Positions 52,863-61,664 are shown, counted from the first letter of the stretch. The stretch: 62,484 nt of DNA from JAPXSY01 sp034003585 (GCA_034003585.1 JAVEYH010000007.1:1-62484); one strand, 5' to 3'. Translations and numbers: made by a program. Notes: generated by a model not told the origin, from the letters alone.

Positions 52863-54842
52863 ATGATCTCCATCACTTGGCTGGACGCGTGGATCATCTT
52901 CGGGTTTCTGTCGTCAGTCGTGCTGGTCGGCTCCTGGGCCGCCCGGCGCGCCGGGCAGAACACCGAGTCCTTCTTCCTTTCGGGGCGAAACATGCCCTGG
53001 TGGCTGCTGGGGGTCTCGATGGTGGCCTGCACCTTTTCGTGCGACACGCCGAATCTCATCACGGAGATCGTGCGGCTGAACGGCGTGGCGGGCAACTGGG
53101 TGTGGTGGGCGTTTCTGCTGACCGGCATGCTGACGGTGTTCGTGTACGCCGGCCTGTGGCGGCGTTCGGGGCTGGACACGGACCTGGGGTTTTACGAATT
53201 GCGGTACAGCGGCCGGCCGGCCGCGTTTCTGCGCGGGTTCCGCGCGATCTACCTGGGCGTGTTCTACAACCTGATCATCCTGGGCGGCGTGTCGCTGGCG
53301 GCCATCAAAATCGGGCAGATCCTGTTCGGGCTCTCGCCGCAGGCGTCGCTGCTGGTTTCCATGACCGGTGTCGCGGTCTATGCGACCTTGGGCGGGCTGA
53401 CGGGCTCGATGTGGGCGGACTTTTACCAGTTCGGCGTGGCGATGACCGGTGCCGTGTTCGCGGCGGTGTATGCGGTCCACTCCGGCATGGCGGACGGCGT
53501 CACGTCACTCGGGCAGCTTTTTACGCATCCCGCGGTGTTCCCGAAGCTCGCGCTGTTCCGCCCGGCTTCGCACGATCTGTCGGCCCTGATGACCGTGATG
53601 GTCCTGCCGCTGGCGGTGCAGTGGTGGAATGTGTGGTATCCGGGGGCCGAGCCGGGCGGGGGCGGCTTCGTCGTGCAGCGGATGCTCTCCGCGAAAAACG
53701 AGCGTCACGCGGTCGGCGGCACGCTGCTCTTCAACGTGCTGCACTACGCGGTGCGGCCCTGGCCCTGGATCCTGGTGGCGCTCGCCTCGCTGGCGGTTTT
53801 CCCGCTGACCCCGCAGCCGGAGCGGGATGCCGCCCGGGCCTGGCTGGAGGCGCATGCGGCCGAAACGCGCGGCTACGCCGCGGACAAAGCCGCGCTGCCG
53901 GAGGCGGTGCGCGAGGCGGTCCGCCTCAACCGGGCGGACGCGGCCGGCGTGGGGTCGCTGGCGCGCGCCTTCCCGCGCGTGGACGACACCTATCTCGGCC
54001 ACGACATCGCCTATCCGGGTATGGTCGCGCGCATGCCCCGCGGGTGGCGGGGGCTGATCGTGGCGTCGCTGATCGCGGCCTACATGTCCACCGTGGCCAC
54101 CCTGCTGAACTGGGGCTCGTCGTATGTGGTGCAGGATGTTTATCTGCGCTTCATCCGGCCGCGGGCCTCGCCGCGCCACGCGGTGCGCGTCGGCCGGCTG
54201 ACCATGCTGGCGATGCTGCTGGTTTCGGCCGGGATCGCGTTTCACATGACCACCGTCAAAAATATCTTCCACGTGCTTCTGCAGGTGGGCGCGGGCACGG
54301 GCCTACTCTATATCCTGCGCTGGTTCTGGTGGCGGATCAACGTGTGGAGCGAGGTGGCCGCCATGACGGTCTCGTTCATCGTGGCGCTGTTCTTCCAGTT
54401 CGGGGCCGCGCCGCTGGGCATCGAATCCGCCATGGAAGGCGCCGGCTGGTTCCGCGTGATGGATTTCACCTCGTGGAAGATGGTGCTGGGCATTCTGCTC
54501 ACCACGGCGGTGTGGGTCGCCGTTACCTATCTGACCCCGCCGGTGGACGACCGGACGCTGATGGCCTTCTGCCGGAAGGTCCGTCCCGGCGGCCCGGGGT
54601 GGAGGCGGATCGAAGAGCGGATGCGGGCCGAAGGTGCCGGGCCTGCGGAGACGGAAGCTTGCTGGAACGTGCCGGCCGGACTGGTGTGCATGCTGCTGGG
54701 CTGCCTGCTGGTGTGGTCAGCGCTCTTCGGCGTCGGCTATCTGCTGTACGGCCGGGTCGCGCTGGGGTGTGTCATGTCGGGCATCGCCGTGGCTGCGGCG
54801 TGCGGGGTTTGGAAACAGATGGGCCGGTTACGGTTCGGATGA
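52863..54842 (+). CDS. Sodium:solute symporter (SSS family)
   Basis: 659 residues with about 13 membrane helices, starting with WIIFGFLSSVVLVGSW. Conserved SSS features: FFLSGRNMPWWLLGVSM, YATLGGLTGSMWADFYQF and AYMSTVATLLNWGSSYVVQDVY. A soluble stretch of about 80 residues (about 315-395) lies between membrane helices, as in other PVC members. It is the only importer in the island, so it probably brings the substrate or its product into the cytoplasm. Confidence 0.93.
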   Translation: MISITWLDAWIIFGFLSSVVLVGSWAARRAGQNTESFFLSGRNMPWWLLGVSMVACTFSCDTPNLITEIVRLNGVAGNWVWWAFLLTGMLTVFVYAGLWRRSGLDTDLGFYELRYSGRPAAFLRGFRAIYLGVFYNLIILGGVSLAAIKIGQILFGLSPQASLLVSMTGVAVYATLGGLTGSMWADFYQFGVAMTGAVFAAVYAVHSGMADGVTSLGQLFTHPAVFPKLALFRPASHDLSALMTVMVLPLAVQWWNVWYPGAEPGGGGFVVQRMLSAKNERHAVGGTLLFNVLHYAVRPWPWILVALASLAVFPLTPQPERDAARAWLEAHAAETRGYAADKAALPEAVREAVRLNRADAAGVGSLARAFPRVDDTYLGHDIAYPGMVARMPRGWRGLIVASLIAAYMSTVATLLNWGSSYVVQDVYLRFIRPRASPRHAVRVGRLTMLAMLLVSAGIAFHMTTVKNIFHVLLQVGAGTGLLYILRWFWWRINVWSEVAAMTVSFIVALFFQFGAAPLGIESAMEGAGWFRVMDFTSWKMVLGILLTTAVWVAVTYLTPPVDDRTLMAFCRKVRPGGPGWRRIEERMRAEGAGPAETEACWNVPAGLVCMLLGCLLVWSALFGVGYLLYGRVALGCVMSGIAVAAACGVWKQMGRLRFG

Positions 54843-54852
54843 GGGGGGAGCG

Positions 54853-55923
54853 ATGAATCAGGTGCGGTATGCGTTGGCGGGGTTCGGCGGCATTGCGGAG
54901 AACCGGATCGCGAAAGAGGGCTTCGCGTGTGACGCGTCCCGGTTCAAGCCGTTGAGACAGGCGGTGCTGGTCGGGGCCACGGATGTGAACCCGAAACGGC
55001 GCAAGGCCGCGCAGGCCCTGGGATTGAAATGGTACCGCGATCTGGATGCCCTCCTGGCGGACCCGGGGGTGGACGCGGTTTTTGTGGCGACGAACAATCT
55101 GACGCATGCGCCGCTGGCGCGGCAGGCGCTGGAGGCGGGGCGGCCGGTGATCGTCGAGAAGCCCCTGGCGCCGAACGCGCGCGACGCCCGGATGCTGGTC
55201 CGGCTGGCGGCCCGCAAAGGCCTCAGCCTCTCGGTCGACCACATGATGACGCACAACGCCTTCAACCGGGCGGCGCGCGCGCAGGTGGCCAGGGGTGTCC
55301 TGGGCAAGGTGAACGACGCCTGTTTCCACATGCAGTTCGCGTACGGGTTCGACCCGGCGGAGGCGGCCACTTGGCGCTGCAACAACCGGGCGGAGATGGG
55401 CGGCCCGGTCGGGGATGTGGCGAGCCACTGTTTCTACATGGCCGAATTCATCTTGGGCAGCCGCATCCGCGCGGTCCGCGCGGTGTACCTGCCCAAGCGC
55501 ATGGCCATCCGGGTGGAGGACGGCGCTCTAATCCAGTGCGATCTGGAGAGCGGGATCACCTGTTCGGTGCAGGTCTCGTTTTGCGACGCGCGCGGCGGCT
55601 TGGGCGGGACGCTCTCGAACCTCGGGTATGAGGTCTACGGCGACAAGGCGGTTCTGCGCGCCTACGGCACGCTGTTCCAGCTTTCCGGGCATCCGGGCGA
55701 ACCGCTGGCGATGCGGCTGGAGCTGGACACCTTCCGCCGGCAGCGCTGCATCCCGGTCGCGAAACCGGCCAACATCTACCAGGGGGTGATCGAGGAGCAT
55801 GCGGCCTCGGTTCTGCGCGGTCAACCCTTGAGCGGAGAGACGGGGCTGCACAATGTGCTGCTCTGCGAGGCGGCCCACGCCTCCGCGCGGCGCGGCGGAC
55901 GCGCGGTGGCGGTGAAGGGGTGA
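54853..55923 (+). CDS. Gfo/Idh/MocA-family oxidoreductase, cytoplasmic
   Basis: 356 residues, no signal peptide. Rossmann motif ALAGFGGIAENR, EKP in IVEKPLAPN, and HMMTHNAFNRAAR in the substrate domain. It is the cytoplasmic counterpart of the exported MocA protein at 48715 but only distantly similar to it. It follows the symporter by 10 bases and its stop overlaps the frame of the next gene. Ribosome binding site GGGGGGAG. Confidence 0.92.
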   Translation: MNQVRYALAGFGGIAENRIAKEGFACDASRFKPLRQAVLVGATDVNPKRRKAAQALGLKWYRDLDALLADPGVDAVFVATNNLTHAPLARQALEAGRPVIVEKPLAPNARDARMLVRLAARKGLSLSVDHMMTHNAFNRAARAQVARGVLGKVNDACFHMQFAYGFDPAEAATWRCNNRAEMGGPVGDVASHCFYMAEFILGSRIRAVRAVYLPKRMAIRVEDGALIQCDLESGITCSVQVSFCDARGGLGGTLSNLGYEVYGDKAVLRAYGTLFQLSGHPGEPLAMRLELDTFRRQRCIPVAKPANIYQGVIEEHAASVLRGQPLSGETGLHNVLLCEAAHASARRGGRAVAVKG

Positions 55924-55946
55924 TCCGAACAAAGAGAGGGGGGGCG

Positions 55947-57284
55947 ATGGACGCCGGGTTTTCGAAAGGGCTCATCACGCCGCGCCGCGGGTTGCCGCTG
56001 GCCGGATATTTCAATCCGCGGCCCAACACGGGCGTGCTGGATGACCTGCATGTGCGCTGTGTGCTCTTTCGCGAGGGACGCGTCGTGGGCGGGTTCGTCG
56101 TTTTCGATGTCTGCATGCTGAGCGGTGAGTTCGTCGCCACGCTGCTGGCGCGGCTCGCGGCCGCAGGCTTCCGGCACGGCCGCGGCCTGATCGTCAGCGC
56201 CACGCACACGCACACCGCGCCGTATATGACGCCGCTCTTCGGCACGTCGCCGGATTCCGCCTATCTGCGTCAGGTCATGGAAAAGGCGGTCGAGACGGTC
56301 CTGGCCGCCGAACAAAACCTCGCGCCTGCCGTGCTCCGCCTGGGCAGCGTGCGCGACAACCCGCTCGCTTTCAACCGGCGCTATTGGATGAAAGGCGGCG
56401 GCGTGACCACCAACCCCGGCGTCAAGAATCCGGCCATCGTCAAGCCGGAAGGACCGGTGGACCGCGAGATCGGCGTGCTCGCGGTCGAACAGGAGGGACG
56501 GGTGACGGCGCTGCTGGCCAACATCGTCAACCATACCGACACCGTGGGTACCAGCCAGGTTTCCGCGGACTGGCCGGGACGGATGGAGCGCTGCATCCAG
56601 AACGCGTTGGGGTATGATCCGTTGGTGACGACCCTGATCGGCTGCGCGGGCAACGTGAATCACTTCGATGTCCATGCAGACGCTCCGCAAGGGTACGCAT
56701 ATGAACGCACCTGGGAGCTGGGACGCTGTTACGCCGAGCGCGTGGTGTCGCTGCTGGGGCGGCTCAAGCCGTTGCCGCCCGGTGCGCTCCGTCGCGTGTC
56801 GCGGACGATTGCGATCCCGTACCGCACGCTGCCGGACGACGCCTGCGCCGCGGCGCGCGCCGTGCTGGCGCGTGTGGGCTCCGGGGCCGGCGGCAGCGAT
56901 CTGACCAGCGAGGGGCTCGCCTCGGGCGAGGGCGCGGTCGCGCGCTTTTTCGCCGGGCAGACGCTGGCCTACCGCGCGCGCTGCTCGGGACGGCGGCGGC
57001 TCTTCCGGCTGGTGACCTTGGCGTTTGGCGACCGCTTCGCGGTCACCTCGCTGCCGGGCGAACCCTTTACGGAGGTGGGCTTGGCGATCAAGCGGTGTTC
57101 GCCGTTCAAGACCACCTGGCCCGTGTCTTTGGCGATGGGCGCTTGCGGATATGTGCCGCTGGCCGCTTGTTTTGCGCGCGGCGGATACGAGACCCTGCCG
57201 GTCGAGGGCGGCGCGCCTCGTGAAGACACGGCGGATCGGCTGATCGAAGCCGCGTGCTCCAATCTTGTTCGGGCACAGGGTTAG
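55947..57284 (+). CDS. Neutral ceramidase-like protein, cytoplasmic
   Basis: 445 residues, no signal peptide. Shares LITPRRGLPLAGYF, VSATHTHTAPYM and the C-terminal FAVTSLPGEPFTEVGLAIK with the exported homologue at 49994. At the position of the catalytic Ser the loop reads IGCAGNVN, with Ala234, so it may lack the usual nucleophile. It pairs with the cytoplasmic MocA gene. GTG 55920 overlapping the upstream stop is an alternative start; ATG 55947 has a better ribosome binding site (GAGAGGGGGGG). Confidence 0.82.
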   Translation: MDAGFSKGLITPRRGLPLAGYFNPRPNTGVLDDLHVRCVLFREGRVVGGFVVFDVCMLSGEFVATLLARLAAAGFRHGRGLIVSATHTHTAPYMTPLFGTSPDSAYLRQVMEKAVETVLAAEQNLAPAVLRLGSVRDNPLAFNRRYWMKGGGVTTNPGVKNPAIVKPEGPVDREIGVLAVEQEGRVTALLANIVNHTDTVGTSQVSADWPGRMERCIQNALGYDPLVTTLIGCAGNVNHFDVHADAPQGYAYERTWELGRCYAERVVSLLGRLKPLPPGALRRVSRTIAIPYRTLPDDACAAARAVLARVGSGAGGSDLTSEGLASGEGAVARFFAGQTLAYRARCSGRRRLFRLVTLAFGDRFAVTSLPGEPFTEVGLAIKRCSPFKTTWPVSLAMGACGYVPLAACFARGGYETLPVEGGAPREDTADRLIEAACSNLVRAQG

Positions 57285-57290
57285 GGGAAT

Positions 57291-57518
57291 GTGATTGCAG
57301 TCACCCGTAACGAAGCCCTTTCGCGCGTCCGGACGGTCAATGAAACGATGGCGCGTCACGGGATCAGGATGGCGATTCTCGCGCGCCCCCCGGATGACGC
57401 CACGACACAGGCGGACATCGACGCGCGTCTTGAAGCATGCCGTCCGTACCTCATGAAGGTCTCGTTACTTGGGCTCGACGGCTCGGCCGGAACGTGGCAT
57501 CCTGAGTTCCAGGCATGA
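57291..57518 (+). CDS. 75-residue peptide, candidate RiPP precursor
   Basis: 75 residues from GTG 57291 (ribosome binding site AGGGG, four bases before). The stop codon overlaps the ATG of the radical SAM gene (ATGA), so the two are translationally coupled, and it starts six bases after the amidase gene. The first half is helical and charged (NEALSRVRTVNETMARHGIR), as in leader peptides; the C-terminal part is Gly/Ser/aromatic-containing (LLGLDGSAGTWHPEFQA) and would be the modified core. It shows no NHLP or Nif11 leader signature, so the role is inferred from coupling and size. A small accessory protein is the alternative. Confidence 0.55.
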   Translation: MIAVTRNEALSRVRTVNETMARHGIRMAILARPPDDATTQADIDARLEACRPYLMKVSLLGLDGSAGTWHPEFQA

Positions 57519-59377
57519 ACGGGGAGAACGGGAAAAGCCTCAGGATCGCGCTGATCCACATGCCGTTCGCGCCGCCGGAGAATCCGTCGATCGGTCTCAC
57601 GCAGATCGCGTCGGTGCTGAAACGGCGGTTCGGCGGGCGGGTCGATGTCCGGATCCATTACCTGAATCTGGATGTCGCGGCGTTGCCGGGCGCGGCGGGG
57701 TTCTACGGGGCCGCGACCTCGCCCTACGGCCGGATGACCGGGCTGGCCGACTGGTTTTTCCGCGCCGCGGCGTTTCCCGGTGCGGCGGACAACACCGATG
57801 CGTATCTCGGCCGGTATTACTACGACGGCGTGCCGGAGGCGGCGGAGGTCGCGGGGTTCGCGCGCGCGCGGCGCGAAGAGTTCTTCGCTTTTCTTGATGA
57901 GTTGATCGGACGGTATACGTTGGACGAGACCGACCTGGTCGGGTTCTCCCTCTGTTTTTTTCAGACGGTCGCCTCGCTGGCCATGGCCAGCCTGCTGAAG
58001 CGCCGGAATCCCAAGGTCACGGTTGTGTTCGGCGGGCCGGCGGTCAAAGGGGTCCCGGGACGGACGCTGGCCGAACACGCGCCTTCCGTGGATTTTGTGG
58101 TTTCCGGGCCGGGGCTGGTCAGTTTTCCCGAGCTGGTCGGCCGTCGCCTCGCGGGTCAGCCGGTCGCCTCGCCGGCGATCCCGGGCGTTTTCGCGCGGGG
58201 CATGGCGGACACGCTGCCGCCGGCGCGCAACATCGGCGCGCAGCTCGACATCCGGGAGGACGTGCCGCTCGATTACGGTCCGTTTCTGGACCATTTTGAG
58301 GCGGCGCTGGGAAATTCCGGCCGCAAGCCGTTCCTGCTGATGCAGACTTCCCGCGGGTGCTGGTGGGCCGACAGGCGGCGCTGCGCCTTCTGCGGCCTGA
58401 ATGATCTGCGGGAGTGTTTCGAGGCCCTGCCGCCGGAAGCGGCGCTGCGGCACATCCGGTCGGTCCTCGGCTATGCGGGACGGGTCTCGCGTTTCGTGGC
58501 CTGCGACAATGTGGTGCCGCCGGATTATTTCCGCGAGGTGTTTCCGCATCTGGCGCCGCCGCCGGGCGTGTCCATCAAATACGAGACGCGGTCCGCGATC
58601 ACGGCGGGGCAGATGCGCGTGTTGTGCCGGGCGGGCATCCGCTGTGTCCAGCCCGGGGTCGAGGCGCTGGCCACGGAGACGCTGGAACGCATGCGCAAGG
58701 GGGTCACCGCGTTCGACAACCTCCGGTTCCTCAAGGACTGCCTCCGCCACGCCCTCTACGCGGAGTGGAATCTCCTGCTCTTCTCGCCGGGCGAGCCGGA
58801 GGAGGTGTACCTCAAGTATGAGCGGGACCTCCCGCGGCTGGTTCATCTGCAGCCGCCGATGGGGGTCTTCCCGATCGAGTTTGTGCGCGATTCCCGCTAC
58901 TTCGAAGAGGCCGGGGCCTACGGGCTTGACCTGGAGCCGCACGAAAGCCTGCGGTACATCTATCCGTTCGGCCCCGAAACGTTGGCCGGATTGTGTGACC
59001 GCTTCACGGACCGGAACGCCGACCGGGCGCGTGCCGACCTGTGGCTGGACCGGCTGGGCGGATTGGTCGGGGCCTGGCAGGAGCGATGGGCGCGCGAAGC
59101 GGGGGGGCGGCCGTTTCTGCTGCTCGGGCGCGACGCGCAAAGCGCCTACATCCACGATTCGCGTGCGGGCGAGGTGGAGAGTTACCGGATTTCCGATTTG
59201 TCGGAGCGGCTGCTGCGGGGGATGGGGGAGATCCCCCGGGAAATCGAGGAGGCCGCCGCCGCGGCAGGGGCCGGGGAGGATGCCGCGCGGCGGGAGGTCG
59301 GATTCCTGAATGAGAGAGGCTTGCTCTTTGAGGAGGACGGCCGGTTCCTGAGTCTCGTCATCGAAGAAACGGCGTGA
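57515..59377 (+). CDS. B12-binding radical SAM enzyme, RiPP maturation C-methyltransferase type
   Basis: 620 residues. N-terminal cobalamin-binding-like alpha/beta domain (about 8-235, with LIHMPFAPPENPSIGLTQIA). The radical SAM cluster motif is C282-x7-C290-x2-C293 within SRGCWWADRRRCAFCGLN, the form characteristic of RiPP-maturation radical SAM C-methyltransferases. Further family markers: YETRSAI, VQPGVEALATETLERMRKG, WNLLLFSPGEP, LVHLQPPMG and a Tyr-Pro pair. The C-terminal region (about 520-620) is an extra helical domain. It would methylate an unactivated carbon of the peptide, probably that encoded just upstream. Alternatively it acts on another small molecule. Confidence 0.85.
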   Translation: MNGENGKSLRIALIHMPFAPPENPSIGLTQIASVLKRRFGGRVDVRIHYLNLDVAALPGAAGFYGAATSPYGRMTGLADWFFRAAAFPGAADNTDAYLGRYYYDGVPEAAEVAGFARARREEFFAFLDELIGRYTLDETDLVGFSLCFFQTVASLAMASLLKRRNPKVTVVFGGPAVKGVPGRTLAEHAPSVDFVVSGPGLVSFPELVGRRLAGQPVASPAIPGVFARGMADTLPPARNIGAQLDIREDVPLDYGPFLDHFEAALGNSGRKPFLLMQTSRGCWWADRRRCAFCGLNDLRECFEALPPEAALRHIRSVLGYAGRVSRFVACDNVVPPDYFREVFPHLAPPPGVSIKYETRSAITAGQMRVLCRAGIRCVQPGVEALATETLERMRKGVTAFDNLRFLKDCLRHALYAEWNLLLFSPGEPEEVYLKYERDLPRLVHLQPPMGVFPIEFVRDSRYFEEAGAYGLDLEPHESLRYIYPFGPETLAGLCDRFTDRNADRARADLWLDRLGGLVGAWQERWAREAGGRPFLLLGRDAQSAYIHDSRAGEVESYRISDLSERLLRGMGEIPREIEEAAAAAGAGEDAARREVGFLNERGLLFEEDGRFLSLVIEETA

Positions 59378-59473
59378 CCTCGTCAGCGGCGCGCGCTGGC
59401 GGATTTCCTCCGCCTCAGACCAGGCCAGGGAAAAGGGGACCCGCCCCGCCGCTTCGCAAGGACTTGAATTGGG

Positions 59474-59503
59474 TTGCGGAAGGGGGCCGCGTTAGCCTAT
59501 AGT
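59474..59503 (+). promoter_or_regulatory. Promoter of the exported protein-ycaO unit
   Basis: -35 TTGCGG (59474-59479), 18-base spacer, -10 TATAGT (59498-59503), with a leader of about 38 bases ending in GGGGAG before ATG 59548. It separates this unit from the radical SAM gene. Confidence 0.7.
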
Positions 59504-59547
59504 TCAGGCGATCGGATGGTGGAAAACGGAACGCGGCGGGGAGAGCT

Positions 59548-60342
59548 ATGACGGGTAAACGCATCGGGATCATGGCGGTGATCGCAGTCTGCGCGCTGGC
59601 TTGCCGGGGGCAGGCCGTCAAGCCGGACGAGCGGGGGCTCTGGGACGTGTGGTGTGTGGGCACGAACAGCGCGTTCGTGGCGCAGGAGAGCCTGAAGGCC
59701 TGCATCGACTTCACGGCCCGCGCGCCGCGCGATCCGTTCGTGACGGTGATGTCGGGGTTCGCGGCGTGGCATCATCTCAAGAACGGCAACACGGAGATGG
59801 CGGTCAGGCTTTTCGAGTCCATGCTGATCGCGAAGGAGCCGGCAACGGCGCTTCAGAAGGCCGGGGATCAGATGGCGCGGAGCTGGCTGACGCGGCTGGA
59901 CCGGGAGCGGGTCGTGCGCGCGCTCAAGAAGGCTTATCTGCGGGACATCGCGTTCCCCGCCTCGCTGGAGGCGCTGAAGGCGGAGGGGAGCGCGCCGCAG
60001 CCGCCCTTGACCGACCGCTGGGGGAAGCCGTGGGCCTACCGGCTTTCGAGCTCGATCAAAGGGATGGAGGCCCACCGGTATGTGCTGGAGTCGCCGGGGC
60101 TGGGCGCGGATTCCGATCTGCGGAAAGCGCTGAAGCGCCCGTATGCCGACGGGCTGCAGCTGCGGGCCGTCCGGATGGCGGCCGGCATCACGGACACGGT
60201 GGAGTTCGTGAACCCCGAAGGGGTCTCCGTCCGGCGCAGGCTGGGCCAGGAGATGAGCGGCGGGACGCTCGTGTATCTGGGCACCCATCTGCTGCTGCTG
60301 TCGGACGGGAACCACTGGAGCGTCCTGCCCAGGCCCCGCTGA
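59548..60342 (+). CDS. Exported protein with pseudopilin-like C-terminal pattern
   Basis: 264 residues. Signal peptide, possibly a lipobox at Cys19 (CALAC). A helical middle (about 50-135, tetratricopeptide-like DPFVTVMSGFAAWHHLKNGN) is followed by FPASLEALKAEG and LTDRWGKPWAYRLSS, a pattern seen in the C-terminal domain of type II secretion pseudopilins and related proteins. No hydrophobic pilin helix is present, so it is not a true pseudopilin. Function unknown; co-transcribed with ycaO. Confidence 0.65.
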   Translation: MTGKRIGIMAVIAVCALACRGQAVKPDERGLWDVWCVGTNSAFVAQESLKACIDFTARAPRDPFVTVMSGFAAWHHLKNGNTEMAVRLFESMLIAKEPATALQKAGDQMARSWLTRLDRERVVRALKKAYLRDIAFPASLEALKAEGSAPQPPLTDRWGKPWAYRLSSSIKGMEAHRYVLESPGLGADSDLRKALKRPYADGLQLRAVRMAAGITDTVEFVNPEGVSVRRRLGQEMSGGTLVYLGTHLLLLSDGNHWSVLPRPR

Positions 60343-60372
60343 ACGCGGTCCGGAGAGGGCGGGGAGATCCGC

Positions 60373-61659
60373 ATGAAATTGGAGAGCCGCAAAAAATTGG
60401 CGTTCGGGCGGTGCGTGCCGCTGGAGGAGACGGTGCAGCGTCTGGAGGCCGTGATCGGCGCCCGGTATGACTACCGGCTGTTCGAGACCAGCGTCTCCGA
60501 CCGGCTCCACTGGTCGGCGCTGTACATCGACGATCTGGAGTTCCGCTCCATGGGCAAGGGAATCACCCCGCTGCAGGCCCGGGCCGGGGCCCTGGCCGAG
60601 TGCGCGGAATGGGCGGGCGCCAAGACGCACGCGGAGCTGGCGGGGTATACGGTCGGGCACCAGGACGTGATTCCCGATGCGGTGGGGATCGAGGAGATGA
60701 TCCCGCACGTGGCGCTCTCGGAGAAGATGATCGGGCGCGTCAAGGAATCCGACATCGCCATGTTCTGGGCGGACGGGTTCTCGCTGATGACCGGCAGGAC
60801 GGCCAAACTCCCGATCGAGTTCGTGCGGCGGATCGGCGGTCCCAGCGGCATGGCGGCGGGCAATTGCCGCGAGGAGGCGGTCGTCCACGCGATCGAGGAG
60901 GTTTTCGAGCGGCGGGTGCACATCACGGTCCTCCGGCAGCGGTTGGTCATGCCCACGATCGATCCGGACACGGTCACGCATCCCGTGGTGCGGGAGCAGC
61001 TGGAGTTCGTCCGGCGGCAGGGGATCGAAGTCCACCTCAAGGATTTGTCCTTCGGCGGCGCGCTGCCCTGTGTGGGGGCCTACTTCTGGGACCCGAACAT
61101 TCCGGAAGCGTACCAGTTCCATCACTTCTTCAAGGTGGGCGCGGGGTTCAATCTCGAGGAGGCGCTGGTCCGGGTCTTCACCGAGTATGCGCAGGGCCGC
61201 ATGCGGGACGAGTTCATCGACGGGAACCCCGCGGATCAGGAGCGGGTGCTGAAATACGATTTGCGCGCCCTCAAGTGCATCCCGGACAGCGGCGACAACT
61301 ATCTCTCGGCCTTCATGTTCGGGTTCGTGCCGCAGCGCACGGCGGAGTATCTGCGGGAAGGGCCGGTCGTGCCGTTCCGGAAAGGCGAGGCGTTCGACGA
61401 CTGCCTGCAGGACATCAACGCGGCGAAGGAGATTTTTTCCCGGCTGGGGAAAGAGTGCTATGTGCTCGACTTCACGGGGCCGGAGATCGGGTTCCCGGTG
61501 GTGGAGGTGGTGGTGCCGGGGTATTCGGACGTGCTGCCGTATTATCCGGCCGACAGCCGCGTGCTGTTCCGGCAGTACACCCGCGGCGACATCCTGCGCT
61601 CCTACGACGCCGCGGAGGGCGAGCCGTCGGCAGGCGGGGCCACGCACAAGGGCTTTTGA
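60373..61659 (+). CDS. YcaO-domain protein (ATP-dependent backbone activation)
   Basis: 428 residues, a single YcaO domain. ATP/Mg-binding segments: SMGKGITPLQARAGALAECAEW (the GKG and E76) and SGMAAGNCREEAVVHAIEEVFER. The C-terminal end (RVLFRQYTRGDILRSYDA) does not end with the PxPxP motif of azoline-forming enzymes. YcaO proteins activate peptide backbone amides to make azolines, thioamides or amidines. No TfuA, E1-like (ThiF) or dehydrogenase partner is visible, so thioamidation or amidine formation, or a non-RiPP role, remain open. It follows the exported protein by 30 bases (ribosome binding site GGGGAG). Confidence 0.88.
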   Translation: MKLESRKKLAFGRCVPLEETVQRLEAVIGARYDYRLFETSVSDRLHWSALYIDDLEFRSMGKGITPLQARAGALAECAEWAGAKTHAELAGYTVGHQDVIPDAVGIEEMIPHVALSEKMIGRVKESDIAMFWADGFSLMTGRTAKLPIEFVRRIGGPSGMAAGNCREEAVVHAIEEVFERRVHITVLRQRLVMPTIDPDTVTHPVVREQLEFVRRQGIEVHLKDLSFGGALPCVGAYFWDPNIPEAYQFHHFFKVGAGFNLEEALVRVFTEYAQGRMRDEFIDGNPADQERVLKYDLRALKCIPDSGDNYLSAFMFGFVPQRTAEYLREGPVVPFRKGEAFDDCLQDINAAKEIFSRLGKECYVLDFTGPEIGFPVVEVVVPGYSDVLPYYPADSRVLFRQYTRGDILRSYDAAEGEPSAGGATHKGF

Positions 61660-61664
61660 CAGAA

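Noticed and set aside
57499..57518. Resemblance of TWHPEFQA at the end of the small peptide to a Strep-tag
   Set aside because: Coincidental HPxF similarity; no meaning in a natural gene.
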